Positions 36,771-48,332 of a stretch of 64,000 nt of DNA are shown one piece after another. The stretch lies in assembly GCA_964020085.1 (NCBI GenBank), contig OZ026599.1, positions 30,831,974-30,895,973 on the forward strand, given 5' to 3'. Numbering within the stretch: position 1 is the stretch's first letter; each line of letters starts with the position of its first letter. The position numbers and the translations under genes were made by a program. Below the pieces are notes generated by a model, which saw only the letters and a program-made list of their open reading frames with translations, was not told the DNA's origin and made no database searches. The stretch is from Micromussa lordhowensis (taxonomy: Eukaryota; Cnidaria; Anthozoa; Scleractinia; Lobophylliidae).

Positions 36771-39700
36771 ATCAATTCCTAATTAGTATGCACTTGAAGT
36801 GCAAACATAGGACAACATTTTGCTGCAAACTGCCGCTCCATAAGTGTCCGTATAGCCGAGTTATGACAATGTTGGCAAGGACACCTAAATGGGCCATTTT
36901 CTGAGATTTTGCCAAGGGCGGACCAAGGGAAAATGCTCAAAAAAGTAGGCCGACTATACGGGCTTAAAAAAAACCCTGGCGCAAATGCCATCATCTCCTA
37001 ATTAGTATACACTTGAAGTGCAAACATAGGACAACATTTTGCTGCAAACTTCCGCTCCATAAGTGTCCGTATACCCGAGTTATGACAATGTTGGCAATGA
37101 CACCTAAATCTGCCATTTTCTGAGATTTTGCCAAAGGGGGACCAACGGAAAATGCTCAAAAAAGTAGGCCGACTATAGGGGCTTCAAAAACACCCTGGCG
37201 CAAATGCCATCATCTCTTAATTAGTATGCACTTGAAGTGCAAACATAGGACAACATTTTACTGCAAACTGCCGCTCCATAAGTGTCCGTATAGCCGAGTT
37301 ATGACAATGTTGGCAAGGACACCTAAATCGGCCATTTTCTGAGATTTTGCCAAGGGGGGACCAAGGGAAAATGCTCAAAAAAGTACGCCAACTATAGGGG
37401 CTTAAAAAACACTCTGGCGCAAATGCCATCATCTCCTAATTAGTATGCACTTGAAGTGCAAACATAGGACAACATTTTGCTGCAAACTGCCGCTCCATAA
37501 GTGTCCGTATAGCCGAGTTATGACAATGTTGGCAAGGACACCTAAATCGGCCATTTTCTGAGATTTTGCCAAGGGGGGACCAAGGGAAAATGCTCAAAAA
37601 AGTAGGCCAACTATACAGGCTTCAAAAACACCCTGGGGCAAATGCCATCATCTCCTAATTAGTATGCACTTGAAGTGCAAACATAGGACAACATTTTGCT
37701 GCAAACTTCCGCTCCATAAGTGTCCGTATACCCGAGTTATGACAATGTTGGCAAGGACACCTAAATCGGCCATTTTCTGAGATTTTGCCAAGGGGGGACC
37801 AAATGAAAATGCTCAAAAAAGTAGGCCGACTATAGGGGCTTCAAAAACACCCTGGCGCAAATGTCATCATCTCTTAATTAGTATGCACTTGAAGTGCAAA
37901 CATAGGACAACATTTTGCTGCAAACTGCCGCTCCATAAGTGTCCGTATAGCCCAGTTATGACAATGTTGGCAAGGACACCTAAATCGGCCATTTTCTGAG
38001 ATTTTGCCAAGGGGGGACCAAGGGAAAATGCTCAAAAACGTAGGCCGACTATAGGGTCTTCAAAAACACCCTGGCGCAAATGCCATCATCTCCTAATTAG
38101 TATGCACTTGAAGTGCAAACATAGGACAACATTTTGCTGCAAACTTCCGCTCCATAAGTGTCCGTATAGCCGAGTTATGACAATGTTGGCAAGGACACCT
38201 AAATCGGCCATTTTCTGAGATTTTGCCAAGGGGGGACCAAGGGAAAATGCTCAAAAAAGTGGGCCGACTATACGGGCTTCAAAAACACCCTGGGGCAAAT
38301 GCCATCATCCCCTAATTAGTGTGCACTTGAAGTGCAAACATAGGACAACTTTTTGCTGCAAACTTCCGCTCCATAAGTGTCCGTATACCCGAGTTATGAC
38401 AATGTTCGCAAGGACACCTAAATCGGCCATTTTCTGAGATTTTACCAAGGGGGGACCAAATGAAAATGCTCAAAAAAGTAGGCCGACTATAGGGGCTTCA
38501 AAAACACCCTGGCGCAAATGCCATCATCTCCTAATTAGTGTGCACTTCAAGTGCAAACATAGGACAACATTTTGCTGCAAACTGCCGCTCCATAACTGTC
38601 CGTATAGCCGAGTTATGACAATGTTGGCAAGGACACCTAAATCGGCCATTTTCTGAGACTTTGCCAAGGGGCGACCAAGGGAAAATGCTCAAAAAAAGTA
38701 GGCCTACTATACGGGCTTCAAAAACACCCCGGCGAAAATGCCATCATCTCCTAATTAGTATGCACTTGAAGTGCAAACATAGGACAACATTTTGCTGCAA
38801 ACTTCCGCTCCATAAGTGTCCGTATACCCGAGTTATGACAATGTTGGCAAGGACACCTAAATCTGCCATTTTCTGAGATTTTGCCAAGGGGGGACCATGG
38901 GAAAATGCTCAAAAAAGTAGGCCGACTATACGGGCTTCAAAAACACCCTGGCGCAAATGCCATCATCTCCTAATTAGTATGCACTTGAAGTGCAAACATA
39001 GGACAACATTTTGCTGCAAACTTCCGCTCCATAAGTGTCCGTATACCCGAGTTATGACAATGTTGGCAATGACACCTAAATCTGCCATTTTCTGAGATTT
39101 TGCCAAGGGGGGACCAAGGGAAAATGCTCAAAAAAGTAGGCCGACTATAGGAGCTTCAAAAACACCCTGGCGCAAATGCCATCATCTCTTAATTAGTTTT
39201 CACTTGAAGTGCAAACATAGGACAACATTTTGCTGCAAACTGCCGCTCCATAAGTGTCCGTATAGCCGAGTTATGACAATGTTGGCAAGAACACCTAAAT
39301 TGGCCATTTTCTGAGATTTTGCCAAGAGAGGAGTAAGGGAAAATGCTTAAAAAAGTAGGCCGACTATACGGGCTTCAAAAACACCCTGGCGCAAATGCCA
39401 TCATCTCCTAATTAGTATGCACTTCAAGTGCAAACATAGGACAACATTTTGCTGCAAACTGCCACTCCATAAGTGTCCGTATAGCCCAGTTATGACAATG
39501 CTGGCAAGGACACCTAAATCGGCCATTTTCTGAGATTTTGCCAAGGGGGGACCAAGGGAAAATGCTCAAAAAAGTAGGCCGACTATAAGGGCTTCAAAAC
39601 CACCCTGGCGCAAATGCCATCATCTCCTAATTAGTATGCACTTGAAGTGCAAACATAGGACAACATTTTGCTGCAAACTGCCGCTCCATAAGTGTCCGTA

Positions 39701-40893
39701 TAGCCGAGTTATGACAATGTTGGCAAGGACACCTAAATCGGCCATTTTCTGCGATTTTGCCAAGGGGGGACCAAGGGAAAATGCTCAAAAAAGTAGGCCG
39801 ACTATACGGGCTTCAAAAACACCCTGGCGCAAATGCCATCATCTCCTAATTAGTATGCACTTGAAGTGCAAACATAGGACAACATTTTGCTGCAAACTGC
39901 CGCTCCATAAGTGTCCGTATAGCCGAGTTATGACAATGTTGGCAAGGACACCTAAATCGGCCATTTTCTGAGATTTTGCCAAAGGGGGACCAAGAGAAAA
40001 TGCCCAAAAAAGTAGGCCGAATATACGGGCTTCAAAAACACCCTGGCGCAAATGCCATTATCTCCTAATTAGTATGCACTTGAAGTGCAAACATAGGACA
40101 ACATTTTGCTGCAAACTGCCGCTCCATAAGTGTTCGTATAGCCGAGTTATGACAATGTTGGCAAGGACACCTATATCGGCCATTTTCTGAGATTTTGCCA
40201 AACGGGGACGAAGGGAAAATGCTCAAAAAAGTAGGCCGACTATAGGGGCTTCAAAAACACCCTGGCGCAAATGCCATCATATCCTAATTAGTATGCACTT
40301 GAAGTGCAAACATAGGACAACATTTTGCTGCAAACTGCCGCTCCATAAGTGTCCGTATAGCCGAGTTATCACATTGTTGGCAAGGACACCTAAATCGGCC
40401 ATTTTATGAGACTTTGCCAAGGGCGGACCAAGGGAAAATGCTCAAGAAAGTAGGCCGACTATACGGGCTTAAAAAACACCCTGCGCAAATGCCATCATCT
40501 CCTAATTAGTATGCACTTGAAGTGCAAACATAGGACAACATTTTGCTGCAAACTTCCGCTCCATAAGTGTCCGTATACCCGAGTTATGACAATGTTGGCA
40601 ATGACACCTAAATCTGCCATTTTCTGAGATTTTGCCAAGGGGGGACCAACGGAAAATGCTCAAAAAAGTAGGCCGACTATAGGGGCTTCAAAAACACCCT
40701 GGCGCAAATGCCATCATCTCTTAATTAGTATGCACTTGAAGTGCAAACATAGGACAACATTGTGCTGCAAACTGCCGCTCCATAAGTGTCCGTATAGCCG
40801 AGTTATGACAATGTTGGCAAGGACACCTAAATCGGCCATTTTCTGAGATTTTGCCAAGGGCGGACCAAGGGAAAATGCTCAAAAAAGTAGGCC
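36771..40893 (+). repeat. Subarray: TATACCCGAG-rich monomers and a copy of the 28.4-29.6 kb block
   Basis: Most monomers here carry AAACTTCCGCTCC, TATACCCGAG, CTATACGGGC or CCAAATGAAAATG. From about 39170 the order TTAGTTTTCACTTG, AGAGAGGAGTAAGG (39324), CACTTCAAGTG with TAGCCCAG reproduces 28435-28760 at an offset of 10736 bp. From 39839 the offset is 10955 bp, through GTGTTCG (40130). The CCCTGCGC deletion at 40481 matches 29526 and 30401. No gene. Confidence 0.85.
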
Positions 40894-42346
40894 GACTATA
40901 GGGGCTTAAAAAACACATTGGCGCAAATGCCATCATCTCCTAATTAGTATGCACTTGAAGTGCAAACATAGGACAACATTTTGCTGCAAACTGCCGCTCC
41001 ATAAGTGTCCGTATAGCCGAGTTATGACAATGTTGGCAAGGACACCTAAATCGGCCATTTTCTGAGATTTTGCCAGGGGGGGACCAAGGGAAAATGCTCA
41101 AAAAAGTAGGCCGACTATACAGGCTTCAAAAACACCCTGGGGCAAATGCCATCATCTCCTAATTAGTATGCACTTGAAGTGCAAACATAGGACAACATTT
41201 TGCTGCAAACTTCCGCTCTGTAAGTGTCCGTATACCCGAGTTATGACAATGTTGGCAAGGACACCTAAATCGGCCATTTTCTGAGATTTTGCCAAGGGGG
41301 GACCAAATGAAAATGCTCAAAAAAGTAGGCCGAGTATAGGGGCTTCAAAAACACCCTGGCGAAAATGCCATCATCTCCTAATTAGAATGCACTTGAAGTG
41401 CAAACATAGGACAACATTTTGCTGCAAACTGCCGCTCCATAAGTGTCCGTATAGCCCAGTTATGACAATGTTAGCAAGGACACCTAAATCGGCCATTTTC
41501 TGAGATTTTGCCAAGGGGGGACCAAGGGAAAATGCTCAAAAAAGTAGGCCGAACATAGGGGCTTCAAAAACACCCTGGCGCAAATGCCATCATCTCCTAA
41601 TTAGTATGCACTTCAAGTGCAAACATAGGACAACTTTTTGCTGCACACTGCCTCTCCATAAGTGTCCGTATAGCCGAGTTATGACAATGTTGGCAAGGAC
41701 TCCTAAATCGGCCATTTTCTTAGATTTTTGCAATAAGGGACCAAGGGAAAATGCTCAAAAAAGTAGGCCGACTATAGGGGCTTCAAAAACACCCTGGCGC
41801 AAATGCCATCATCTGCTAATTAGTATGCACTTGAAGTGCAAACGTAGGACAACATTTTGCTGCAAACTGCCGCTCCATAAGTGTCCGTATAGCCGAGTTA
41901 TGACATTGTTGGCAAGGACACCTAAATCGGCCATTTTCTGAGATTTTGCCATGGGGGGACCAAGGGATAATGCTCTAAAAAATAGGCCGACTATAGGGGC
42001 TTCAAAAACACCCTGCCGCAAATGCCATCATCTCCTATCTAGTATGCACTTGAAGTGCAAACATAGGACAACATTTTGCTGCAAACTGCCGCTCCATAAG
42101 TGTCCGTATAGCCGAGTTATGACAATGTTGGCAAGAACACCTAAATCGGCCATTTTCTGAGATTTTGCCAAGGGAGGAGTAAGGGAAAATGCTTAAAAAA
42201 GTAGGCCGACTATAGGTGCTTCAAAAACACCCTGGCGCAAATGCCATCATCTCCTAATTAGTATGCACTTGAAGTGCAAACATAGGACAACATTTTGCTG
42301 CAAACTGCCGCTCCATAAGTGTCCGAATAGCCGAGTTATGACAATG

Positions 42347-42390
42347 TTGGCAAGGACACCTAAATCGGCCATTTTCTGAGATTTTGCCAA
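42347..42390. repeat. Inverted pair TTGGCAA / TTGCCAA, 30-base spacer
   Basis: TTGGCAA at 42347-42353 and TTGCCAA at 42384-42390 are perfect 7-bp inverted repeats in the reference copy. The right arm adjoins the unstable G-tract. Variants at the right arm (TTTTCAAGAG, TTGTTAAAGG, TTGCACGGGG) break the pairing in some copies without compensating changes in the left arm, so a selected stem is not indicated. Confidence 0.6.
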
Positions 42391-42472
42391 GGGGGGACCA
42401 AGGGAAAATGCTCAAAAAAGTAGGCCGACTATAGGGGCTTCAAAAACACCCTGGCGCAAATGCCATCATCTC

Positions 42473-42480
42473 CTAATTAG
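42473..42480. repeat. 8-bp palindrome CTAATTAG beside the 15-bp palindrome
   Basis: CTAATTAG is its own reverse complement and lies two bases (TA) before the 15-bp palindrome, giving a 25-bp tandem of palindromes in consensus copies. Its core TAATTA is the known Antp-class homeodomain core, but such a short AT-rich word is also common by chance. Variants such as CTAATTAA, CTATCTAG and CTCATTAG break it in many monomers, so strong constraint is not evident. Confidence 0.75.
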
Positions 42481-42482
42481 TA

Positions 42483-42497
42483 TGCACTTGAAGTGCA
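42483..42497. repeat. 15-bp odd palindrome in each monomer (shown in the reference copy)
   Basis: TGCACTTGAAGTGCA has two perfect 7-bp arms around a single central base. The centre is usually G, but C, A and T also occur while the arms mostly stay intact. A change of centre from G to C makes the element its own reverse complement, with no other base altered. It could be a binding site for a dimeric or homeodomain protein, but this is inference only. Confidence 0.9.
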
Positions 42498-43345
42498 AAC
42501 ATAGGACAACATTTTGCTGCAAACTGCCGCTCCATAAGTGTCCGTATAGCCGAGTTATGACAATGTTGGCAAGGACACCTAAATCGGCCATTTTCTGAGA
42601 TTTTGCCAAGGGAGGACCAAGGAAAAATGCTCAAAAAAGTAGGCCGACTATACGGGCTTCAAAAACACCCTGGGGCAAATGCCATCATCTCCTCATTAGC
42701 ATGCACTTGAAGTGCAAACATAGGACAACATTTTGCTGCAAACTTCGTTCCATAAGTGTCCGTATAGCCGAGTTATGACAATGTTGGCAAGGACACCTAA
42801 ATCGGCCATTTTCTGAGATTTTGCCAAGGGGAGACCAAATGAAAATGCTCAAAAAAGTAGGCCGACTATAGGGGCTTCAAAAACACCCTGGCGCAAATGC
42901 CATCATCTCTTAATTAGTATGCACTTAAAGTACAAACATAGGACAACATTTTGCTGCAAACTTCCGCTCCATAAGTGTCCGTATACCCGAGTTATGACAA
43001 TGTTTGCAAGGACATCTAAATCGGCCATTTTCTGAGATTTTGTCAAGGGGGGACCAAGAACAAGGGAAAATGCTCAAAAATGTAGGCCGATTATACGGGC
43101 TTCAAAAACACCCTGGCGCAAATGCCATCATCTCCTAATTAGTATGCACTTGAAGTGCAAACATAGGACAACATTTTGCTGCAAACTGCCGCTCCATAAG
43201 TGTCGGTATAGCCGAGTTATGACAATGTTGGCAAGGACACCTAAATCGGCCATTTTCTGAGATTTTGCCAAAGGGGGACCAAGGGAAAATGCTCAAAAAA
43301 GTAGGCCGACTATAGGGGCTTCAAAAACACCCCGGCGCAAATGCC

Positions 43346-44096
43346 ATCATTTCCTAATTAGTATGCACTTGAAGTGCAAACATAGGACAACATTTTGCTG
43401 CAAACTGCCGCTCCATAAGTGTCCGTATAGCCGAGTTATGACAATGTTGGCAAGGACACCTAAATCGGCCATTTTCTGAGATTTTGCCAAGGGGGGACCA
43501 AGGGAAAATGCTCAAAAAAGTAGGCCGACTATACGGGCTTCAAAAACACCCTGGCGCAAATGCCATCATCTCCTAATTAGTATGCACTTGAAGTGCAAAC
43601 ATAGGACAAAATTTTGCTGCAAACTGCCACTCCATAAGTGTCCGTATAGCCGAGTTATGACAATGTTGGAAAGGACACCTAAATCGGCCATTTTCTGAGA
43701 TTTTGCCAAGGGGGGACCAAGGGAAAATGCTCAAAAAAGTAGGCCGACTATAGGGGCTTAAAAAACACCCTGGCGCAAATGCCATCATCTCCTAATTAGT
43801 ATGCACTTGAAGTGCAAACATAGGACAACATTTTGCTGCAAACTGCCGCTCCATAAGTGTCCGTATAGCCGAGTTATGACAATGTTGGCAAGGACACCTA
43901 AATCGGCCATTTTCTGAGATTTTGCCAAGGGGGGACCAAGGGAAAATGCTAAAAAAAGTAGGCCGACTATACGGGCTTCAAAAACACCCTGGCGCAAATG
44001 CCATCATCCCCTAATTAGTGTGCACTTGAAGTGCAAACATAGGACAACTTTTTGCTGCAAACTTCCGCTCCATAAGTGTCCGTATACCCGAGTTAT
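43346..44096 (+). repeat. Subarray: near-consensus monomers, with a stretch shared with 38.3 kb
   Basis: Three to four monomers, no gene. The part near 44000-44140, with ATCATCCCCTAATTAG, GTGTGCACTTG, CAACTTTTTGCTGC and GTTCGCAAGG, repeats 38307-38440 at an offset of 5689 bp (26 monomers). Confidence 0.8.
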
Positions 44097-45920
44097 GACA
44101 ATGTTCGCAAGGACACCTAAATCGGCCATTTTCTGAGATTTTGCCAAGGGGGGACCAAGGGAAAATGCTCAAAAAGGTAGGCCGACTATACGGGCTTTAA
44201 AAACATCCTGGGGCAAATGCCATCATCCCCTAATTAGTATGCACTTGACGTGCAAACATAGGACAACATTTTGCTGCAAACTACCGCTCCATAAGTGTCC
44301 GTATAGCCGAGTTATGACAATGTTGGCAAGGACACCTAAATCGGCCATTTTCTGAGATTTTGTTAAAGGGGGACCAAGGGAAAATGCTCAAAAAAGTAGG
44401 CCGACTATTGGGGCTTCAAAAACACCCTGGCGCAAATGGCATAATCTTCTAATTAGTATGCACTTGAAGTGCAAACATAAGACAACATTTTGCTGCAAAC
44501 TTCCGCTCCATAAGTGTCCGTATACCCGAGTTATGACAATGTTGGCAAGGACACCTAAATCGGCCATTTTCTGAGATTTTGCCAAGGGGGGAACAAATGA
44601 AAATGCTCAAAAAAGTAGGCCGACTATAGGGGCTTCAAAAACACCCTGGCGCAAATGCCATCATCTCCTAATTACTGTGCACTTGAAGTGCAAACATAGG
44701 ACAACATTTTGCTGCAAACTGCCGCTCCGCAAGTGTCCGTATAGCCGAGTTATGACAATGTTGGCAAGGACACCTAAATCGGCCATTTTCTGAGATTTTG
44801 CCAAGGGGGGACCAAGGGAAAATGCTCAAAAAAGTAGGCCGACTATAGGGGCTTCAAAAACACCCTGGCGCAAATGCCATAATCTCCTAATTAGTATGCA
44901 CTTGAAGTGCAAACATAGGACAACATTTTGCTGCAAACTGCCGCTCCATAAGTGTCCGTATAGCCGAGTTATGACAATGTTGGCAAGGACACCTAAATCG
45001 GCCATTTTCTGAGATTTTGCCAAGAGGGGACCAAGGGAAAATGCTCAAAAAAGTAGGCCGACTATAGGGGCTTCAAAAACACCCTGGCGCAAATGCCATC
45101 ATCTCCTAATTAGTATGCACTTCAAGTGCAAACATAGGACAACATTTTGCTTCAAACTGCCGCTCCATAAGTGTCCGTATAGCCGAGTTATGACAATGTT
45201 GGCAAGGACACCTAAATCGGCCAATTTCTGAGATTTTGCAAGAGGAGACCAAGGGAAAATGCTCAAAAAAGTAGGCCGACTATAGGGGCTTCAAAAACAC
45301 CCTGGCGCAAATGCCATCATCTCCTAATTAGTAGGCACTTGAAGTGCAAACATAGGACAACATTTTGCTGCAAACTGCCGCTCCATAAGTGTCCGTATAG
45401 CCGAGTTATGACAATGTTGGCAAGGACACCTAAATCGGCCATTTTCTGAGATTTTGCCATGGGGGGACCAAGGGAAAATGCTCAAAAAAGTAGGCCGACT
45501 ATAGGGACTTCAAAAACACCCTGGCGCAAATGCCATCATCTCCTAATTAGTATGCACTTGAAATGAAAACATAGGACAACATTTTTCTGCAAACTGCCGC
45601 TCCATAACTGTCCGTATAGCCGAGTTATGACAATGTTGGAAAGGACACCTAAATTGGCCATTTTCTGAGCTTTTGCCAAGGGGGGACCAAGGGAAAATGC
45701 TCAAAAAGGTAGGCCGAATCTAGGGGCTTCAAAAACACCCTGGCGCAAATGCCATCATCTCCTAATTAGTATGCACTTGAAGTGCAAACATAGGACAACA
45801 TTTTGCTGCAAACTGCCGCTCCATAAGTGTCCGTATAGCCGAGTTATGACAATGTTGGCAAGGACACCTAAATTGGCCATTTTCTGAGATTTTGCCAAGG
45901 GGCAACCAAGGGAAAATGCT
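44097..45920 (+). repeat. 12-monomer duplication, copy 1
   Basis: From about 44140, CTTTAAAAACATCCTGGGG (44195), TTGTTAAAGGGGG, CTATTGGGGC with GGCATAATC (about 44405), AACAAATGAAAATG and CTCCGCAAG (about 44725) recur 2631 bp later. From about 45220 the offset is 2412 bp, shown by CCAATTTCTGAG, GCCATGGGGGGACC, GAAATGAAAAC (45560) and GGCCGAATC (45712), because one monomer of this copy (about 45040-45210) is absent from the other. The match fades near 45920. Confidence 0.88.
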
Positions 45921-46770
45921 CACAAAAGTAGGCCGACTCTACAGGCTTCAAAAACACCCTGGCGCAAATGCCATCATCTCCTAATTAGTATGCACTTGAA
46001 GTGAAAAACATAGGACAACATTTTGCTGCAAACTGCCGCTCCATAAGTGTCCGTATAGCCGAGTTATGACAATGTTGGCAAGGACACCTAAATCGGCCAT
46101 TTTCTGAGATTTTGCCAAGGGGCAACCAAGGGAAAATGCTCAAAAACGTAGGCCGACTATAGGTGCTTCAAAAACACCCTGGCGCAAATGCCATCATCTC
46201 TTAATTAGTATGCACTTCAAGTGCAAACATAGGACAACATTTTGCTGCAAACTGCCGATCCATAAGTCTCCGTATAGCCGAGTTATGACAATGTTGGCAA
46301 GGACACCTAAATCGGCCATTTTCTGAGATTTTGCCAAACGGGGACCAAGGGAAAATGCTCAAAAAAGTAGGCCGACTATACGGGCTTCAAAACCACCCTG
46401 GCGCAAATGCCATCATCTCCTCCTAATTAGTATGCACTTGAAGTGCAAACATAGGACAACATTTTGCTGCAAACTGCCACTCCATAAGTGTCCGTATAGC
46501 CGAGTTATGACAATGTTGGCAAGGACACCTAAATCGGCCATTTTCTGAGATTTTGCCAAGGGGGGACCAAGGGAAAATGCTCAAAAAAGTAGGCCGACTA
46601 TAGGGGCTTCAAAAACACCCTGGCGCAAATGCCATCATCTCCTAATTACTGTGCACTTGAAGTGCAAACATAGGACAACATTTTGCTGCAAACTTCCGCT
46701 CCATAAGTGTCCGTATAGCCGAGTTATGACAATGTTGGCAAGGACACCTAACTCGGCCATTTTCTGAGAT
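45921..46770 (+). repeat. Subarray between the 12-monomer copies
   Basis: About four monomers: one with CTCACAAAAG, CTCTACAGGC and GTGAAAAACATAGG (one base inserted next to the palindrome), two with GGGGCAACCAAGGG or AACGGGGACC, and one near consensus. At 46421-46423 a TCC triplet is duplicated (ATCTCCTCCTAATTAG). The first two forms become the main theme at 48.7-51.5 kb. Confidence 0.8.
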
Positions 46771-48332
46771 TTTGCCAAGGGGGGACCAAGGGAAAATGCT
46801 CAAAAAGGTAGGCCGACTATACGGGCTTTAAAAACATCCTGGGGCAAATGCCATCATCCCCTAATTAGTATGCACTTGACGTGCAAACATAGGACAACAT
46901 TTTGCTGCAAACTGCCGCTTCATAAGTGTCCGTATAGCCGAGTTATGACAATGTTGGCAAGGACACCTAAATCGGCCATTTTCTGAGATTTTGTTAAAGG
47001 GGGACCAAGGGAAAATGCTCAAAAAAGTAGGCCGACTATTGGGGCTTCAAAAACACCCTGGCGCAAATGGCATAATCTCCTAATTAGTATGCACTTGAAG
47101 TGCAAACATAAGACAACATTTTGCTGCAAACTGCCGCTCCATAAGTGTCCGTATACCCGAGTTATGACAATGTTGGCAAGGACACCTAAATCGGCCATTT
47201 TCTGAGATTTTGCCAAGGGGGGAACAAATGAAAATGCTCAAAAAAGTAGGCCGACTATAGGGGCTTCAAAAACACCCTGGCGCAAATGCCATCATCTCCT
47301 AATTACTGTGCACTTGAAGTGCAAACATAGGACAACATTTTGCTGCAAACTGCCGCTCCGCAAGTGTCCGTATAGCCGAGTTATGACAATGTTGGCAAGG
47401 ACACCTAAATCGGCCATTTTCTGAGATTTTGCAAAGGGGGGACCAAGGGAAAATGCTCAAAAAAGTAGGCCGACTATAGGGGCTTCAAAAACACCCTGGC
47501 GCAAATGCCATAATCTCCTAATTAGTATGCACTTGAAGTGCAAACATAGGACAACATTTTGCTGCAAACTGCCGCTCCATAAGTGTCCGTATAGCCGAGT
47601 TATGACAATGTTGGCAAGGACACCTAAATCGGCCAATTTCTGAGATTTTGCAAGAGGGGACCAAGGGAAAATGCTCAAAAAAGTAGGCCGACTATAGGGG
47701 CTTCAAAAACACCCTGGCGCAAATGCCATCATCTCCTAATTAGTAGGCACTTCAAGTGCAAACATAGGACAACATTTTGCTGCAAACTGCCGCTCCATAA
47801 GTGTCCGTATAGCCGAGTTATGACAATGTTGGCAAGGACACCTAAATCGGCCATTTTCTGAGATTTTGCCATGGGGGGACCAAGGGAAAATGCTCAAAAA
47901 AGTAGGCCGACTATAGGGACTTCAAAAACACCCTGGCGCAAATGCCATCATCTCCTAATTAGTATGCACTTGAAATGAAAACATAGGACAACATTTTTCT
48001 GCAAACTGCCGCTCCATAACTGTCCGTATAGCCGAGTTATGACAATGTTGGAAAGGACACCTAAATTGGCCATTTTCTGAGCTTTTGCCAAGGGGGGACC
48101 AAGGGAAAATGCTCAAAAAGGTAGGCCGAATCTAGGGGCTTCAAAAACACCCTGGCGCAAATGCCATCATCTCCTAATTAGTATGCACTTGAAGTGCAAA
48201 CATAGGACAACATTTTTGCTGCAAACTGCCGCTCCATAAGTGTCCGTATAGCCGAGTTATGACAATGTTGGCAAGGACACCTAAATTGGCCATTTTCTGA
48301 GATTTTGCCAAGGGGCAACCAAGGGAAAATGC
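46771..48332 (+). repeat. 12-monomer duplication, copy 2
   Basis: Matches copy 1 at 2631 bp up to about 47630, then at 2412 bp. Marks include ACATCCTGGGG (46833), CTATTGGGGC (about 47036), CTCCGCAAG (about 47357), GAAATGAAAAC (47972) and GGCCGAATC (48124). The match ends near 48332, where copy 1 has CTCACAAAAG and this copy the ordinary CTCAAAAAAG. The 45040-45210 monomer was either lost here or gained in copy 1. Confidence 0.88.

Larger units (their letters stand above)
42340..42558 (+). repeat. Reference monomer, identical to the by-eye consensus (219 bp)
   Basis: This copy carries the majority base at every position I could judge and is exactly 219 bp. In order it holds GACAATGTTGGCAAGG, TCGGCCATTTTCTGAG, a six-G tract, GGGAAAATGCTC with an A6 tract, GTAGGCCGACTATAGG, CACCCTGGCGCAAATGCC, CTAATTAG, the 15-bp palindrome, CAAACATAGGACAACA, TTTTGCTGCAAACTGCC and GCTCCATAAGTGTCCG, ending TATAGCCGAGTTAT. 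I count 100 G+C of 219 (45.7%) and six CpG sites. The segment from TAGGACAACA round to TCTGAGATTTTG looks best conserved across the window, while the G-tract is the least stable part. There is no obvious internal half-repeat, so 219 bp is the basic unit rather than a dimer. Confidence 0.95.
40894..43345 (+). repeat. Copied block, downstream copy (offset 6794 bp)
   Basis: Counterpart of 34100-36770, with marks at 40914, 41215, 41551, about 41950, 42743 and 43055. One monomer is missing after 43055 relative to the upstream copy. It contains 42340-42558, which equals the consensus; the matching place upstream has GGGCGGACC and a second CTATCTAG monomer, so conversion has acted on one copy or the other since duplication. 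Confidence 0.87.

Noticed and set aside
39636..39971. Plus-strand frame of 111 codons over two monomers
   Set aside because: One stop changed from TGA to TGC in a single copy. The same place is mutated in different ways elsewhere, as expected from drift.
42347..42390. NFI-type site from TTGGC and GCCAA
   Set aside because: The known palindrome has a five-base spacer; here the half-sites are more than 30 bases apart, and the right half is often mutated.
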